From NCBI RefSeq assembly GCF_013393345.1, contig NZ_QJRF01000070.1, forward strand, positions 186,001 to 250,000: a stretch of DNA of 64,000 nucleotides, given 5' to 3'. Below, piece after piece: positions 1 to 11,838 of the stretch. Every line of letters begins with the position of its first letter. Positions within the stretch are counted from its first letter, which is position 1. This stretch comes from Pseudomonas taiwanensis (GTDB lineage: Bacteria; Pseudomonadota; Gammaproteobacteria; Pseudomonadales; Pseudomonadaceae). The notes below the pieces were generated by a model that did not search any database, was not told where the DNA came from, and worked only from the letters and a program-made list of their open reading frames with translations. The translations under genes and the position numbers were made by a program.

Positions 1-705
1 AATCAGGCACTGCTGCCCTGGCTGGCCGCCCGGCCGGATACCCAGCAACTTGCCAGCCTCTGCAGCAGTGCCTTCCTGTTGGCCGCCTCGGGTCGCCTCG
101 ACGGCCGCCGCGCCACGACGCACTGGGCACTGGCACCGGCCTTCCGCAAACGTTATCCACAGGTCCGGCTGGACGCGGATGCCATGCTGACGGAGGACGG
201 CAACCTGTTCTGTTCGGGTGGTGCCCAGGCGGGGCTGGACCTCTGCCTGCACCTGATCGGCTGGCACGCGGGCGACTGGCTCGCGCAACGGGTGGCCAGC
301 GCCATGGTGTTCGACATGCAGCGCGGTCTCCAATCGCGATTCGCTCCGTTGTTGCCAGCCGCCGGCGGTGACGATCCACAGATAGGCCCGCTGCTGCTCT
401 TCCTGCAGCGCAACCTGGCCGAACCGCTGGACGTGGACGCCCTGGCGACCCGCGCCCACTGCTCGAGCCGCACCCTGTTGCGACGCTTCAGGGCCGCCAC
501 CGGCCTGACCCCAAATGCCTACCTGCAACGGCTGCGTATCAGCGCAGCGCAGATCGCCCTGCGCAACCCGGCGCGGTCCCTGGAACAGGTGGCGGCGCAG
601 GTGGGTTACGCCGATCGGGCGACGTTCGCCAAGTTGTTCAAGCAATTGTGCGGGGAAACGCCGGGGGCGTTCAGGCGCAGGCTGCGCGCACCGGAATCAC
701 CGTAG
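1..705 (+). CDS. GlxA-family AraC-type transcriptional regulator, 5' end cut by window
   Basis: The frame is open from base 1, so the gene begins outside the window; an internal TTG at 79 is not the real start. The visible 234 codons hold the end of a DJ-1/PfpI-like (GATase1-like) sensor domain, with a segment LCSSAFLLAASGRLDG like the nucleophile-elbow region of GlxA regulators. A C-terminal AraC helix-turn-helix domain follows, ending with the family motif VGYADRATFAKLFKQ. Such proteins usually activate amine or amino-acid catabolism genes. The gene converges on dauBAR, so it could regulate D-arginine use, but this is inference. The TAG stop lies inside an inverted-repeat element, so the repeat may have set the C-terminus. 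Confidence 0.85.
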   Translation, partial: NQALLPWLAARPDTQQLASLCSSAFLLAASGRLDGRRATTHWALAPAFRKRYPQVRLDADAMLTEDGNLFCSGGAQAGLDLCLHLIGWHAGDWLAQRVASAMVFDMQRGLQSRFAPLLPAAGGDDPQIGPLLLFLQRNLAEPLDVDALATRAHCSSRTLLRRFRAATGLTPNAYLQRLRISAAQIALRNPARSLEQVAAQVGYADRATFAKLFKQLCGETPGAFRRRLRAPESP

Positions 706-780
706 GTTGGGCCAAGCGAAGCGCGGCCCAACGCTTGTTCGCGAAGACGTTGGGCTTCGCTTCGCTCAGCCCAACCTACA
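702..780. repeat. Inverted repeat of the GTAGGTTGGGC family between converging genes
   Basis: Left arm 702-733 and right arm 748-780 are near-complementary, with outer ends GTAGGTTGGGC and GCCCAACCTAC. The element fills the gap between the GlxA-type regulator and dauR and could fold into a long hairpin acting as a bidirectional terminator. A related copy lies at 14431-14522. The left end provides the TAG stop of the upstream gene. Confidence 0.85.
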
Positions 781-792
781 AGAGCAGGTGCT

Positions 793-1425
793 TTAAACCG
801 ACTCTTCCTTCAGTTCCTTGAGGTGCTTGTAGACGGTGGCGCGGCCCATGTTGAGCACGTTGGCCACGTAGTTGGCAGCGCTTTTTCCCTTGAAGGCGCC
901 CTCGGCATGCAGGGCCAGGACCAGTTCACGCTTGTGATCACGGGTCAGCAGGTTGAGGCCGAGCTGACGCTGGCGTAGCCAGTTGTGCAGGAAGGTGTTG
1001 ATACGCTCCTGCCAGTCGTCGCGGAACAGCGCGTCGGGCTGGGGAATGAGCTTGCTGGATGACAGGAACAGGTCGAGGGCCGCCTTGGCCGCCTCGAACA
1101 TGGAGATGTTCAGGTTGATGCAGAGCATGGCAAGCGGCGCGCCCTGGGCATCGCGCAGCACGGTGCTCACCGAGCGGATCTTCTGGCCGTCCCAGTTGAG
1201 CTTTTCGTAAGGACCGATGTTCCGCTCCCCCACTTCCTCGCCGAGCATGTCTTCCAGCGCCGCATCGTCGCCAACGCAGCGCTTGGAGATGTTGTTGGCG
1301 ATGTAGTCGATCTTCTGTGTCCGCAGGTCGTGCAGCACCACCTCGGCATGGGGAAAGAACAGCGTGGCGATGGCGTCCGCGATGGCGCGATAGTTGTCCA
1401 GGGCGAGGTCTGGTCGAGAGGTCAT
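793..1425 (-). CDS. dauR: DauR, repressor of D-arginine utilisation (YheO-like PAS + HTH)
   Basis: This 210-residue regulator has an N-terminal YheO-type PAS domain (about residues 10-120) and a C-terminal helix-turn-helix (about 155-210, with NVLNMGRATVYKHLKEL). In P. aeruginosa DauR represses dauBAR and responds to D-arginine or D-lysine. It is the last gene of a minus-strand dauB-dauA-dauR set, the same order as in P. aeruginosa, which supports the name. The start at 1425 is chosen because a good AGGAG sits just upstream and the conserved domain begins soon after; an open frame to 1491 lacks such support. It is separated from dauA by 79 bases. The identification rests on domain architecture and context. 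Confidence 0.88.
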   Translation of the reverse strand: MTSRPDLALDNYRAIADAIATLFFPHAEVVLHDLRTQKIDYIANNISKRCVGDDAALEDMLGEEVGERNIGPYEKLNWDGQKIRSVSTVLRDAQGAPLAMLCINLNISMFEAAKAALDLFLSSSKLIPQPDALFRDDWQERINTFLHNWLRQRQLGLNLLTRDHKRELVLALHAEGAFKGKSAANYVANVLNMGRATVYKHLKELKEESV

Positions 1426-1504
1426 GGAACGGCTCCTGGAGCAGGAAGATCGGCGCCGGGCGCGGGGCCCGGCGCAGCGAGTGTGGCGCAAAGCGCCAAC
1501 GTCG

Positions 1505-3590
<2,086 letters not shown>

Positions 3591-3621
3591 GGGGGATGCT
3601 CCCGAGACTGGCATAAACAAT

Positions 3622-3652
3622 TTGTCCATCTTGGACTTTTAAGTTTATACCA
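3622..3652 (-). promoter_or_regulatory. Candidate dauB promoter and operator palindrome
   Basis: On the minus strand an extended -10, TGGTATAAA, covers 3647-3655, followed downstream by the palindrome GTCCA-TCT-TGGAC at 3624-3636 with flanking AA/TT. Its position just downstream of the -10 fits a repressor operator, most simply for DauR. No good -35 was seen. Binding is inference. Confidence 0.45.
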
Positions 3653-3713
3653 GCAAGGGGACAACCGACCGGATGTACGAGTTTGGCGCCTGGGTATAAG
3701 ACCAGGCATCGCG

Positions 3714-3807
3714 TGTAGGAGCGATTTCAATCGCGACCGACTTGTAGGAGCGAGCTTGCTCGCGAACAGTCCGCGCACGATCTTTTGCGAGCAAGCTCGC
3801 TCCTACA
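3714..3807. repeat. Cluster of three REP elements, two forming a REPIN
   Basis: Copies lie at 3714-3736 (TGTAGGAGCGATTTCAATCGCGA), 3743-3766 and, inverted, 3785-3807; the last two share GTAGGAGCGAGCTTGCTCGC. This is the common Pseudomonas REP sequence. The inverted pair 3743/3785 has the architecture of a REPIN, a non-autonomous element moved by RAYT transposases. It sits downstream of the DUF481 gene and upstream of the dauB promoter. Confidence 0.9.
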
Positions 3808-3820
3808 GACAATCCGGCTT

Positions 3821-4825
3821 TTACCAGCCTACGCCGAAGCCCACGGTGTAGCGGGTTTCGTCGACTTCACCCTCGGCGCCGCTGACCTGGTCCTTCTCCG
3901 CTTTCATGTTGAGCGAGGCCCAGTCGGTGAGCTTGTAGCGCAGGCCCACTTCAGCATCCAGCGCGTAGTCGGCGGTGTTGTCGAGGGGACGGCCCACCTC
4001 GCCGCTGGTGAAGAGCTCCACGGTCTTGCCCACCAGGTAGCGGTTGTAATCCCACTTGGTACTGATGGAGTAGAAGTTTTCCTTCTCGCCGTTGGAGAAC
4101 TGGTAGTCACTGCGGTTGACCAGCCCGGCCAGGGAGAAGGCCCCGAGTTCGTCGTCCCAGAACTGGTAACCGGGACCGGTACCCAGGGTGCGCTGGCGCT
4201 CCAGGTCTTCGACCTTGTCGCGCTTGTACTCACCGCGGCCCTGCCAGAAGAACTTCTGGGTGATGAAGCGATCGAGGGCGTACTCGGTTTCCCAGTTGTC
4301 CGTGGTCTTCTCGTCGTCGGTGAATTCGCGGTTGTACTCGCCCGAGGCGTTGTGCCGCCAACGGCCGTGGCGCGCCTTGGTCTTGAAGTCGACGTCGTAG
4401 TCGTCGGTGTCCCGCTCGGCGCGCTTGTAGTCCAGGGCCAGATCGATGTTGCCGCTCCAGGTGAGGTCTTCCACCAGGGGTTTGGGCTTCATGATCTGTT
4501 CGATGCTGGCCAGTTCGACTTCCTTCGGCGCCTCGCCGTTGGCGAGGATCACCTTGCCTTCGTCGGCGCGATGCAGCGACTTGGCGCGTTCGCCGTTGAG
4601 ATCGTCCTGCTTGATCAGCAGCTCGCGGTCACTTTCCAGGGTGGCGACTTTCTTCCAGTCCAGCGGGATGGTGCCGCTGTAGTCGGTCTCGAGAACCAGC
4701 TTGCCACCATCGAACACGCGGATCGTACCGGTGAGTTTGTCGCCATTCTTCATCCAGACGGTGTCGGCGAAAGAGGCGGAGGAAGCGGCGGCGAGCGCCA
4801 TGCACAGCAGGTTTCTGGACAACAT
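3821..4825 (-). CDS. DUF481 family outer-membrane-type protein (first of tandem pair)
   Basis: This 334-residue protein has a signal peptide (about 1-20, ending SFADTVW), an N-terminal globular part beginning WMKNGDKLTG, and a DUF481 (YdiY-like) domain over the C-terminal two thirds. That domain has alternating aromatic and charged strands and ends in an aromatic residue (VGFGVGW), as expected for an outer-membrane beta-barrel. Function is unknown; related proteins are described as salt-induced outer membrane proteins. It is clearly paralogous to the next gene upstream (4955-5953): both share DTVW.NGD.LTG and a common domain plan. A promoter-like TTGCTC-N16-GATAAT precedes it, so it can be transcribed on its own. 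Confidence 0.85.
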   Translation of the reverse strand: MLSRNLLCMALAAASSASFADTVWMKNGDKLTGTIRVFDGGKLVLETDYSGTIPLDWKKVATLESDRELLIKQDDLNGERAKSLHRADEGKVILANGEAPKEVELASIEQIMKPKPLVEDLTWSGNIDLALDYKRAERDTDDYDVDFKTKARHGRWRHNASGEYNREFTDDEKTTDNWETEYALDRFITQKFFWQGRGEYKRDKVEDLERQRTLGTGPGYQFWDDELGAFSLAGLVNRSDYQFSNGEKENFYSISTKWDYNRYLVGKTVELFTSGEVGRPLDNTADYALDAEVGLRYKLTDWASLNMKAEKDQVSGAEGEVDETRYTVGFGVGW

Positions 4826-4865
4826 AAAGCGGATTCTTTGCTCGGGTCTTCAAAAAAAGCCGGGC

Positions 4866-4893
4866 ATTATCCGTATGACCGACAGCAGAGCAA
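4866..4893 (-). promoter_or_regulatory. Candidate sigma70 promoter for the 3821-4825 DUF481 gene
   Basis: On the minus strand TTGCTC (4888-4893) and GATAAT (4866-4871) are separated by 16 bases, about 40 bases upstream of the ATG at 4825. It lies in the gap between the two DUF481 paralogues. Confidence 0.4.
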
Positions 4894-4954
4894 GGACTGA
4901 CCGGCCAACACCTGCTGAGTTCCGGAAAATCGATGGACGTGCCCCTTCCCTGCC

Positions 4955-5953
4955 CTACCAGCCGATACCGACACCGATGAGATAGTGCTTGTCCGAGTCC
5001 GTCTGGCCCAGCCCTCGCAACTGATCCAGTTCGTAGAGCAGCGACAGGCGTGCCCAGTCGTTCAGGCGATAGCGCAGGCCAAATTCGCTGTCGAGCACGT
5101 AGTCGACCTCGTCTATCTGCGGCACCTGCAGCTGGGCCTTGGAATAGAGCTCGAAACGGGTTCCCCAGATCAGTCGCTTGAAGTCCCACTCGAAGGAATA
5201 GGCGTTGAAATCCAGGTTGCCCTCATCGCTTTCCAGTTGGAAACGGGACAACTGCGCGATCAGGTCGAAACGGCCCAGTTCGTTGTCCCAGAAGCGATAG
5301 CCGGGCCCGAGGCCATAGGATCGCTGCCGCTCGAAGAACTGGAACTCGTCGTTCTCCTGGTCGTAACTGCCCCGCACGAACCAGTGTTCGGTGAGGAAGC
5401 GGTCGAGGTCGTACTCCAGCTCCCAGCTGTCCTCGGTACGCTCGTCGTTCTTGGTTTCCTTCTCGAACTGGCCGCTCATGACATGCCGCCAGCGGCCATG
5501 TTCGACGCGGGTATCGCCCTTGAGCTTCCACTCGTCCGTCTTGTCGTCGTTACGCTCCATGTCCAGCTTGGCATCGAGGTTGCCCTCCCAGACCCGGTCC
5601 TTGAGGACAGGGCGTGGCGGCACCATCTGCCGAATGCTCGCCAGCGGCACCGTCTCGCTCTTGCCATTGACCAAGTGCACCATGCCCTTTCCCGCCGCGC
5701 CAAGGCTGCGACTATGCTGGCTGTCGAGGCCCTCGCGCTTGATCAGCAAGGGTTTTTCGGAGCGGAGGGTGTCGATATCCTTCCAGTCGATCAGGACCTG
5801 GCCGGCATATTTGGTTTTCAATGCGAGCTTGCCGCCATCCAGCAGGATGATTTCCCCGGTCAGGCGGTCACCGTTGTTCAACCACACGGTGTCGGCCCAG
5901 AGCGGCAGGCAGTTAAGCAACACGAACGAAGCAATCAGGCTACGGAGCAGCAT
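4955..5953 (-). CDS. DUF481 family outer-membrane-type protein (second of tandem pair)
   Basis: This 332-residue paralogue of the adjacent 3821-4825 gene has a signal peptide MLLRSLIASFVLLNCLPLWA (1-20). DTVWLNNGDRLTGEI follows, then the DUF481 barrel-like region ending LIGVGIGW. The start at 5953 is chosen because it exactly begins the signal peptide; the open frame continues to 6019 but would bury the signal. No good ribosome-binding site precedes it. Its ATG shares a CATG with the ATG of the divergent alkyltransferase-like gene. Its promoter must therefore lie inside that gene, or one of the two starts is wrong. Function unknown beyond the family. Confidence 0.83.
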   Translation of the reverse strand: MLLRSLIASFVLLNCLPLWADTVWLNNGDRLTGEIILLDGGKLALKTKYAGQVLIDWKDIDTLRSEKPLLIKREGLDSQHSRSLGAAGKGMVHLVNGKSETVPLASIRQMVPPRPVLKDRVWEGNLDAKLDMERNDDKTDEWKLKGDTRVEHGRWRHVMSGQFEKETKNDERTEDSWELEYDLDRFLTEHWFVRGSYDQENDEFQFFERQRSYGLGPGYRFWDNELGRFDLIAQLSRFQLESDEGNLDFNAYSFEWDFKRLIWGTRFELYSKAQLQVPQIDEVDYVLDSEFGLRYRLNDWARLSLLYELDQLRGLGQTDSDKHYLIGVGIGW

Positions 5954-6338
5954 GGTCGGTAAGAAGAAGAAAGTAGAAGCGCCAGAGCATGCATGGGCCG
6001 ACTTGCCGACAGCAAGCACGGACGTCCGCCGCGAAGCGCTCTACCTGACCCTGGGCCAGGTTCCGGAAGGCAAGGTCGTGACCTATGGTCAGTTGGCCGA
6101 GCTGGCTGGTCTGGGCCGTGCCGCTCGCTGGGTCGGTCGCACCCTGAGCCAGTTGCCGACCGGCACCCAATTGCCCTGGCATCGGGTGCTGGGCGCTGGC
6201 GGACGCTTCAGTCTGGCGCTGGGCACGCCTTCGGGCAATGAGCAGCGGGCACGTTTACGCGCCGAAGGGGTCAGTATCCAGAACGATCGGGTGGACATGC
6301 GTCGGCACGGCTGGCATCCCATGCCACCCAAGGGTTAG
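5952..6338 (+). CDS. Alkyltransferase-like protein (Atl/YbaZ type MGMT homologue)
   Basis: This 128-residue protein has the C-terminal DNA-binding fold of O6-alkylguanine-DNA alkyltransferases (VPEGKVVTYGQLAELAG, winged helix). The active-site PCHRV is PWHRV here (75-79), with tryptophan replacing the methyl-accepting cysteine. Alkyltransferase-like proteins of this kind cannot transfer alkyl groups; they bind O6-alkylguanine and hand the lesion to nucleotide excision repair. The ATG at 5952 has GGAG close upstream but overlaps the start codon of the divergent DUF481 gene. A downstream TTG (codon 18) would also leave the whole domain intact, so the start is uncertain. Confidence 0.88.
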   Translation: MVGKKKKVEAPEHAWADLPTASTDVRREALYLTLGQVPEGKVVTYGQLAELAGLGRAARWVGRTLSQLPTGTQLPWHRVLGAGGRFSLALGTPSGNEQRARLRAEGVSIQNDRVDMRRHGWHPMPPKG

Positions 6339-6425
6339 AGTGCGCCCTGCCCTGTTTTCCGCTCCCACCATGGACGCCGCGAGCAGCCTTATGCCCAGCA
6401 CCACGCTTTCCGGACCACACCGCTA

Positions 6426-8165
6426 ATGCCCCATCGCTCCTGGCGCGCAGCCATCGCCGCCTACGCCACACCGGCCACGCTTTCGCTATTGCTGCTCGGG
6501 TTCGCCGCGGGCCTTCCCTACATGCTGGTGTTTTCCACCCTTTCCGTCTGGCTTCGCGAGGCAGGTGTTTCTCGCGAGGCCATCGGCTTCGCCAGCCTGA
6601 TCGGCCTGGCGTACGCCTTCAAATGGATCTGGTCGCCGCTGCTCGACCAATGGCGCCTGCCGCTGCTGGGCCGACTCGGCCGGCGCCGCTCCTGGCTGGT
6701 GCTGTCCCAGGCGCTGGTGGGCGTCGGGCTGGTGGGCATGGCCCTGTGCGATCCCAAGACCAACCTTACCTGGCTCATCGCGCTGGCGGTGCTGGTGGCC
6801 TTCGCCTCCGCCACCCAGGACATCGCCATCGATGCCTATCGCCTGGAAATCGCCGAAGACAGCCGACAGGCCGCCCTGGCCGCCAGCTACATGACCGGCT
6901 ACCGCGTCTCCGCACTACTCGCCACCGCCGGCGCGCTCTACTTCGCCGAGTGGTTCGGCTCCACCGCCCAGGTCTATGAATACGGCGCCTGGGCCGGCAC
7001 CTACCTGCTGTTCGCCCTGCTGATGCTGCCGGGGCTGATCACCAGCCTGTGGATGCGTGAGCCACCGGTGGACCTGCCGGCAACCAGCACCACCTCGCGC
7101 TTCAAGCTCAAGCACCAGCTCTCTTCCGTGCTGATCCTGCTGGTCATGCTGATCTCCCTGCCAGCAATGATCACCGGCCTGCTCGACCGTGCCTGGCCAC
7201 GCGCCGCGCTGTACGCCATCTTCCTGGTCACCTGCCTCTCGCCCTGGGGCATGCGCCAGATCCTGCCGGTGCGCGAACTGCTCAGCCAGCAGCGCCGCCA
7301 ACTGCTGGTAGCCGCGCGGGGCAAGGTGATGCCCAACTTCGACTTCGTCCACCAGGCGGTTTCGATCATCGTCCTGATCGTGATCCTGGTGACCATCGCC
7401 GCTGCCGCCAAAGCCTTCTCCTCCGGCGCCTGGCCACGCGGAACCATGTTCCTGCTGATCACCCTGGCGTGCTTCTCCGCCGCTGGCCGCCTGTTGATGG
7501 CACCGGTGCTCACCCCGATCAGCGAGTTCGTCCAACGCTACCGCTGGCAGGCGTTGTTGTTGTTGGGGCTGATCGCCACTTACCGCATGTCTGACACCGT
7601 GATGGGCGTGATGGCCAACGTGTTCTACATCGACCAGGGCTTCACCAAGGAGCAGATCGCCAGCGTCAGCAAGCTGTTCGGCCTGGTGATGACGCTGCTC
7701 GGCGCGGGTGCCGGCGGGGTGCTCATCGTGCGCTTCGGCATCCTGCCGATCCTGTTCATCGGCGGCATCAGCTCGGCAGCCACCAACCTGATGTTCGTGG
7801 CCCTGAGCGACATGGGTGCCCACCTGAACATGCTCATCCTGACCATTTCCTGCGACAACTTCAGTGCAGGGCTGGCCACGTCGGCGTTCGTCGCCTACCT
7901 CTCCAGCCTGACCAACCTGAAGTTCTCCGCGACCCAGTACGCCCTGCTCAGCTCCATCATGCTGCTGCTGCCACGCCTGATCGGCGGTTACTCGGGCGTG
8001 ATGGTGGAAAGCGTGGGCTACCACAACTTCTTCCTCATCACGGCATTGCTGGGCATTCCCACGCTGGTGCTGATCGCCATCCAGTGGGGCCGCGATCGCC
8101 AACAGCCGAAGGAGAATGGCTCCTCCGACGCATCGGCGGCGCCCGGCTCTACCGAGCAGCCCTGA
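6426..8165 (+). CDS. ampG: AmpG, muropeptide permease (MFS)
   Basis: This 579-residue inner-membrane protein begins with a typical AmpG transmembrane start (LLLGFAAGLPYMLVFSTLSV) and the cytoplasmic loop LGRLGRRRSW, and shows many hydrophobic segments throughout. AmpG imports GlcNAc-anhydroMurNAc peptides released from the wall for recycling, and in Pseudomonas it links wall damage to ampC beta-lactamase induction through AmpR. Length is close to the P. aeruginosa protein I recall (about 594). It is followed by a strong bidirectional terminator. It also stands near the dcw cluster in P. aeruginosa, which supports the name. Confidence 0.92.
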   Translation: MPHRSWRAAIAAYATPATLSLLLLGFAAGLPYMLVFSTLSVWLREAGVSREAIGFASLIGLAYAFKWIWSPLLDQWRLPLLGRLGRRRSWLVLSQALVGVGLVGMALCDPKTNLTWLIALAVLVAFASATQDIAIDAYRLEIAEDSRQAALAASYMTGYRVSALLATAGALYFAEWFGSTAQVYEYGAWAGTYLLFALLMLPGLITSLWMREPPVDLPATSTTSRFKLKHQLSSVLILLVMLISLPAMITGLLDRAWPRAALYAIFLVTCLSPWGMRQILPVRELLSQQRRQLLVAARGKVMPNFDFVHQAVSIIVLIVILVTIAAAAKAFSSGAWPRGTMFLLITLACFSAAGRLLMAPVLTPISEFVQRYRWQALLLLGLIATYRMSDTVMGVMANVFYIDQGFTKEQIASVSKLFGLVMTLLGAGAGGVLIVRFGILPILFIGGISSAATNLMFVALSDMGAHLNMLILTISCDNFSAGLATSAFVAYLSSLTNLKFSATQYALLSSIMLLLPRLIGGYSGVMVESVGYHNFFLITALLGIPTLVLIAIQWGRDRQQPKENGSSDASAAPGSTEQP

Positions 8166-8183
8166 TTTATCCACACAGCCATG

Positions 8184-8213
8184 AAAAAGGCCGGCGAATG
8201 CCGGCCTTTTTCG
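8184..8213. terminator. Bidirectional terminator between ampG and the MscS-type gene
   Basis: Perfect hairpin AAAAAGGCCGGC-GAAT-GCCGGCCTTTTT with A and T tracts on either side, between two converging genes. Confidence 0.92.
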
Positions 8214-8226
8214 TTCGTGCCGAACC

Positions 8227-9051
8227 TCAGCTCGGCACCACCTGCACCATGCGCGGCGGCTGCGCCAGCTCGACGCCAACCGCGTTGAGGCTGTCACGTA
8301 CGGTTTCGTTGAGCTTGAAGATCACGCCCCAGTAATCGGCGTTGGATGTCCACAGGCGCAGCGACAGGTTGATCGAGGTATCGCCCAGGGACGAAACCAC
8401 CACCACCGGCTCCGGGTCCTTGTGCACGCGCGGGTCCTGGGCCAGCTTCAGCAGCACATCGCGGGCCTTGGCGAGGTCGGTGGAGTAATCCACCTTCACG
8501 TCATAAAGGACCTGGCGATTGGCCTGCTTGGAGTAGTTGGTGATGATGCCGTTGGACAGGCCGCCGTTGGGCATAATCACAGTCTTGTTGTCGCCGGTGC
8601 GCAGCACGGTGTGGAAGATCTGGATGTGGTCCACCGTGCCGGAAACGCCCTGCGCCTCGATGAAATCACCGACCTTGAAGGGGCGGAACAGCAGGATCAG
8701 CACACCTCCCGCGAAGTTGGCCAGGCTGCCCTGCAGCGCCAGGCCGATGGCCAGGCCCGCCGCACCGATGGCGGCAACGAAGGACGTGGTCGATATGCCG
8801 ATCATGGACGCCACGCTGACCAGCAACAGCACCTTCAGGACGATGTTGGCCAGGCTGCCGATGAACCCCTGCAACGTACGGTCGACGCGGCGGTGCTGCA
8901 TCAGGGTTCCGACTCGGCCGGTCAGCACATTGATCAACCACCAGCCGATCAGCAGGGTGAGCAGGGCCAGCGTCAGCTTGCCGCTGTACTCCAGCACTAC
9001 GGGCAACCAGGCTTGGGATGCCTTCACCAGTTCGTCGACGTTCATCTCCAT
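8227..9051 (-). CDS. Small-conductance mechanosensitive channel (MscS family)
   Basis: This 274-residue protein has three N-terminal transmembrane helices (about 20-40, 60-80, 88-112). The third is the Gly/Ala-rich pore helix of MscS (AIGAAGLAIGLALQGSLANF), followed by the beta domain signature FRPFKVGDFIEAQG and the cytoplasmic vestibule. It opens under membrane tension to release solutes during osmotic downshock. The ATG at 9051 is chosen over the in-frame GTG at 9057 because GGGAG is correctly spaced for the former and too close for the latter. Confidence 0.93.
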   Translation of the reverse strand: MEMNVDELVKASQAWLPVVLEYSGKLTLALLTLLIGWWLINVLTGRVGTLMQHRRVDRTLQGFIGSLANIVLKVLLLVSVASMIGISTTSFVAAIGAAGLAIGLALQGSLANFAGGVLILLFRPFKVGDFIEAQGVSGTVDHIQIFHTVLRTGDNKTVIMPNGGLSNGIITNYSKQANRQVLYDVKVDYSTDLAKARDVLLKLAQDPRVHKDPEPVVVVSSLGDTSINLSLRLWTSNADYWGVIFKLNETVRDSLNAVGVELAQPPRMVQVVPS

Positions 9052-9169
9052 GGGCACTCTCCCGCACTATTTCAGCAATGCAAAAAACCGGGCCGCCATG
9101 GACAAGCCATGGCAGCGACGGTTCAAAGGACTTCAGTTTTGCGACGCGATTCGGCCGCGAAGGTTCCGC

Positions 9170-9649
9170 TCAGTCGCGGAAGTTGTTGAATTGCAGGGGC
9201 ATGCCGAATTCCTTGGCACGCAGGGCAGCGATGGCTTCCTGCAGGTCGTCGCGCTTCTTGCCGGTGACACGCACCTGCTCACCCTGGATCGCGGCCTGGA
9301 CCTTGAGTTTGCTTTCCTTGATGTGGGCGACGATCTTTTTCGCCAGTTCCTTGTCGATACCTTCGCGCAGAACGGCTTCCTGCTTCACGATCTTGCCGGA
9401 AGCGTAGGAGTCCTTGATCTCGAGGCACTGGACATCGATCTTGCGCTTGACCAGCGCCATCCTGAGGATTTCCAGCATCTGCTCCAGCTGGAAATCGGCG
9501 TCGGCCGTCAGGGTGACCGTCAGTTCCTTGAACTCGAAACTGCCCTTGCCGCGCAGGTCGTAGCGGCGATCGAGCTCTTTCATGGCGTTGTCGACGGCGT
9601 TAGTGACTTCGTGTTTGTCCAATTCGGACACCACGTCGAACGAGGGCAT
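9170..9649 (-). CDS. yajQ: YajQ family nucleotide-binding (c-di-GMP effector) protein
   Basis: This 159-residue cytoplasmic protein starts [20 protein letters not shown], characteristic of YajQ, and has the expected two similar ferredoxin-like halves. In Xanthomonas and Pseudomonas members bind cyclic di-GMP and affect virulence gene expression; the E. coli protein binds nucleotides or tRNA. GGAGG just upstream of 9649 fixes the start. It is divergent from a response regulator with a degenerate GGDEF domain, an interesting pairing. A TATAAT-like -10 occurs upstream. Confidence 0.95.
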   Translation of the reverse strand: MPSFDVVSELDKHEVTNAVDNAMKELDRRYDLRGKGSFEFKELTVTLTADADFQLEQMLEILRMALVKRKIDVQCLEIKDSYASGKIVKQEAVLREGIDKELAKKIVAHIKESKLKVQAAIQGEQVRVTGKKRDDLQEAIAALRAKEFGMPLQFNNFRD

Positions 9650-9727
9650 GGGATTCCTCCAGATAGACGGCGCGATCTACTTCACGGATATGAGCGCGCC
9701 TGGCTTGACGGTAAAAAATGCGCACCC

Positions 9728-9733
9728 ATTATA
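9728..9733 (-). promoter_or_regulatory. Candidate -10 element for yajQ
   Basis: A perfect TATAAT on the minus strand (within GGTTATAATGGG) lies about 80 bases upstream of the yajQ ATG. No convincing -35 was found. Confidence 0.35.
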
Positions 9734-9873
9734 ACCGAGCGACAAGCCGCCTTCTGGAGACCTTCCCCAGCAGTCCGAAACCGGCAGAACGGTAGGGCGA
9801 CAAGGCAACCCGAACGAGGCTTGATATCATAACGCCATATACCGCTATCCCACTCCCCTTGCGAGCCTGCCAC

Positions 9874-11744
<1,871 letters not shown>

Positions 11745-11838
11745 CCCCGCGCTAGGCTCTGTTCGAAAAGCCATCGAGCGACAATCAGGTGTTCGTGCAA
11801 AGCCCAACCTGCCCTTCACCCCAGCCGCGGATATTTCC

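Noticed and set aside
3714-3807. Possible CRISPR array
   Set aside because: Repeats are palindromic REP units in both orientations, only three copies, with no regular spacers and no cas genes.
5391-5951. 187-codon upstream extension of the alkyltransferase-like frame
   Set aside because: It is antisense to the DUF481 gene and unlike any MGMT N-terminal domain.
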